DNA of 6,401 nucleotides from Gammaproteobacteria bacterium (lineage in GTDB: Bacteria; Pseudomonadota; Gammaproteobacteria; Pseudomonadales; Pseudomonadaceae): the NCBI GenBank assembly GCA_012735335.1, contig JAAYHO010000408.1, positions 1-6,401 of the forward strand, in the 5' to 3' direction. Position numbers and translations under genes: made by a program. A model generated the notes under the pieces. The model had not been told where the DNA came from and ran no database searches. It saw nothing but the letters and a program-made list of their open reading frames with translations. Shown here in pieces: positions 5,616 to 6,401 of the stretch; position 1 is the stretch's first letter, and each line of letters starts with the position of its first letter.

Positions 5616-5710
5616 CCGTCATTGCGAGCCTCGAAGAGGCGCGGCAATCCATCGTGCGGCTGGCACCCGGCCCCTGGATTGCCACGTCGCTGCGCTCCTC
5701 GCAATGACGG
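5616..5710 (-). repeat. Palindromic interspersed repeat, copy 3, inverted
   Basis: This 95-bp copy starts CCGTCATTGCGAG and ends with its reverse complement. It has inner arms GGCAATCCA and TGGATTGCC. The arm carrying the GGAGCGCAGCGACGT block is on the right, so the element is inverted relative to copies 1 and 2. The loop between the inner arms is unrelated to theirs. Its short arm contains GCCTC-GAA-GAGGC where the other copies have GC-GAA-GC, a symmetric 3+3 base expansion that keeps the stem and its GAA loop. It sits between fliP and fliQ in an otherwise compact operon, so it must be transcribed as part of the operon mRNA, where it would fold into a long hairpin. Confidence 0.9.
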
Positions 5711-5728
5711 GGTGGTTGTTTCACTTTC

Positions 5729-5734
5729 AGGAGG
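5729..5734 (+). promoter_or_regulatory. Strong ribosome binding site of fliQ
   Basis: AGGAGG is a perfect Shine-Dalgarno sequence 6 nt before the fliQ ATG at 5741. It is the strongest in the window. That fits with fliQ being cut off from translational coupling to fliP by the intervening repeat, while fliO, fliP and fliR start in overlaps or within one nucleotide of the preceding stop. Confidence 0.85.
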
Positions 5735-5740
5735 CTGCCA

Positions 5741-6010
5741 ATGACACCCGAAGTAGCAGTAGACCTGTTCCGCCAGGCCCTGTGGCTGGCTACCACCATG
5801 GTCGCGGTGATAGTGGTGCCGAGCCTGCTCGTCGGTCTGACCGTGGCGGTATTCCAGGCCGCCACCCAGATCAACGAACAGACCCTGAGCTTTCTGCCAC
5901 GCCTGCTGTTCACCTTCATGACCATCATCTTCCTCGGCCCCTGGCTGGTGCGGCAGCTGATCGAATTCACCACCCAGCTGTACCACAGTATTCCCGGGTT
6001 GATCGGCTGA
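5741..6010 (+). CDS. fliQ: Flagellar export gate protein FliQ
   Basis: FliQ is a small double-helix-hairpin membrane protein, four copies of which wrap the FliP5-FliR core of the export gate. At 89 residues it has exactly the family size. It shows two hydrophobic helices (about 15-38 and 54-76) joined by the conserved loop FQAATQINEQTLSFLPR (38-54). The start follows a perfect AGGAGG. Its stop codon shares one base with the fliR start (TGATG), so fliR is likely translationally coupled. The sequence shows no sign of damage despite the repeat just upstream. Confidence 0.98.
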   Translation: MTPEVAVDLFRQALWLATTMVAVIVVPSLLVGLTVAVFQAATQINEQTLSFLPRLLFTFMTIIFLGPWLVRQLIEFTTQLYHSIPGLIG

Positions 6011-6401
6011 TGATCGAACTGGCGGGCAGTGACATTGGCCGCTGGATTGCTGGCTATCTGTGGGTGCTGTTTCGCATTGGCGCGGTACTGATGACCATGC
6101 CGGTGATCGGCACCCAGTTGTTGCCGATGCGCATCCGCCTGTATCTGGCACTGGCGCTGACTGCGCTGGTGGCCCCGCAGATCACTAACGTCCCCCAACT
6201 TGAGCCGTTGGCGCTGAGTACCTGGGTGGTAATTGGCGAGCAGATCCTGATCGGCGCGAGCATGGGCTTTCTGCTGCAGCTGCTGTTCCAGATCCATGTG
6301 ATTGCCGGGCAGATCGTCGCCATGCAGATGGGGCTGGGTTTTGCCTCGATGAACGATCCGGCCATGGGCATTTCCGTGGCGGTGGTGGCTCAGGTGTTCA
6401 C
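6010..6401 (+). CDS. fliR: Flagellar export gate protein FliR, 5' part
   Basis: The ATG at 6010 overlaps the fliQ stop and opens a frame that runs to the window edge, giving 130 codons of an expected total of about 260. The visible part reads MIELAGSDIGRWIAGYLWVL and continues with hydrophobic helices. It includes TMPVIGTQLLPMRIRLYLAL and the conserved GQIVAMQMGLGFASMNDP, both typical of FliR. FliR is the single-copy subunit that completes the FliPQR helical pore and contacts FlhB. The frame has no stop inside the window, and in Pseudomonas flhB usually follows. Only the missing 3' half limits the call. Confidence 0.95.
   Translation, partial: MIELAGSDIGRWIAGYLWVLFRIGAVLMTMPVIGTQLLPMRIRLYLALALTALVAPQITNVPQLEPLALSTWVVIGEQILIGASMGFLLQLLFQIHVIAGQIVAMQMGLGFASMNDPAMGISVAVVAQVF

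Noticed and set aside
4852..6297. Long 481-codon open frame on the minus strand
   Set aside because: It is antisense to fliP, fliQ and fliR and crosses repeat copy 3. Its composition is His/Gln/Arg-rich, as expected for the complement of GC-rich genes, and it has no recognisable domain.

Overview
The window is a stretch of a flagellar gene cluster from a Pseudomonas-type gammaproteobacterium. All genes are on the plus strand, in the order fliJ, fliK, fliL, fliM, fliN, fliO, fliP, fliQ and fliR, with fliR cut by the right edge. The gene order, the protein sequences (recognised from memory of Pseudomonas homologues), the GC-rich codon use and two good sigma-54 (RpoN) promoters all fit Pseudomonas sensu lato or a close relative such as Halopseudomonas. 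The genus is an inference.

Layout: fliJ (6-464) probably closes an upstream fliE-to-fliJ operon; its start overlaps a stop codon that could end fliI. A 359-bp gap (465-823) holds two tandem copies (92 bp each) of a palindromic interspersed repeat, then a sigma-54 promoter (760-775) for fliK (824-2152). A 255-bp gap (2153-2407) holds a REP/REPIN-like double palindrome and a second sigma-54 promoter (2343-2358) preceded and followed by small dyads. From there the export-gate and switch operon runs as fliL (2408-2914), fliM (2924-3895), fliN (3958-4416), fliO (4418-4834), fliP (4831-5583), fliQ (5741-6010) and fliR (6010 to the edge). Its genes are mostly overlapping or spaced by a few bases. 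The exceptions are fliM-fliN (62 bp) and fliP-fliQ (157 bp); the latter contains a third copy of the palindromic repeat in the opposite orientation.

The products work together as follows. FliJ is the soluble coiled-coil stalk of the export ATPase. FliO, FliP, FliQ and FliR build the export gate in the membrane. FliK measures hook length and switches export specificity. FliM and FliN form the C-ring switch that binds CheY-P. FliL is a membrane protein associated with the stator and basal body. Separate RpoN promoters for fliK and for fliL onward match the tiered RpoN/FleQ/FleR control known in P. aeruginosa.

I see no mobile-element gene, CRISPR array, RNA gene or unknown protein system. The non-routine content is intergenic: the three palindromic repeats, whose arms vary in a way that preserves a hairpin, the REPIN-like element, and the dyads around the fliL promoter.
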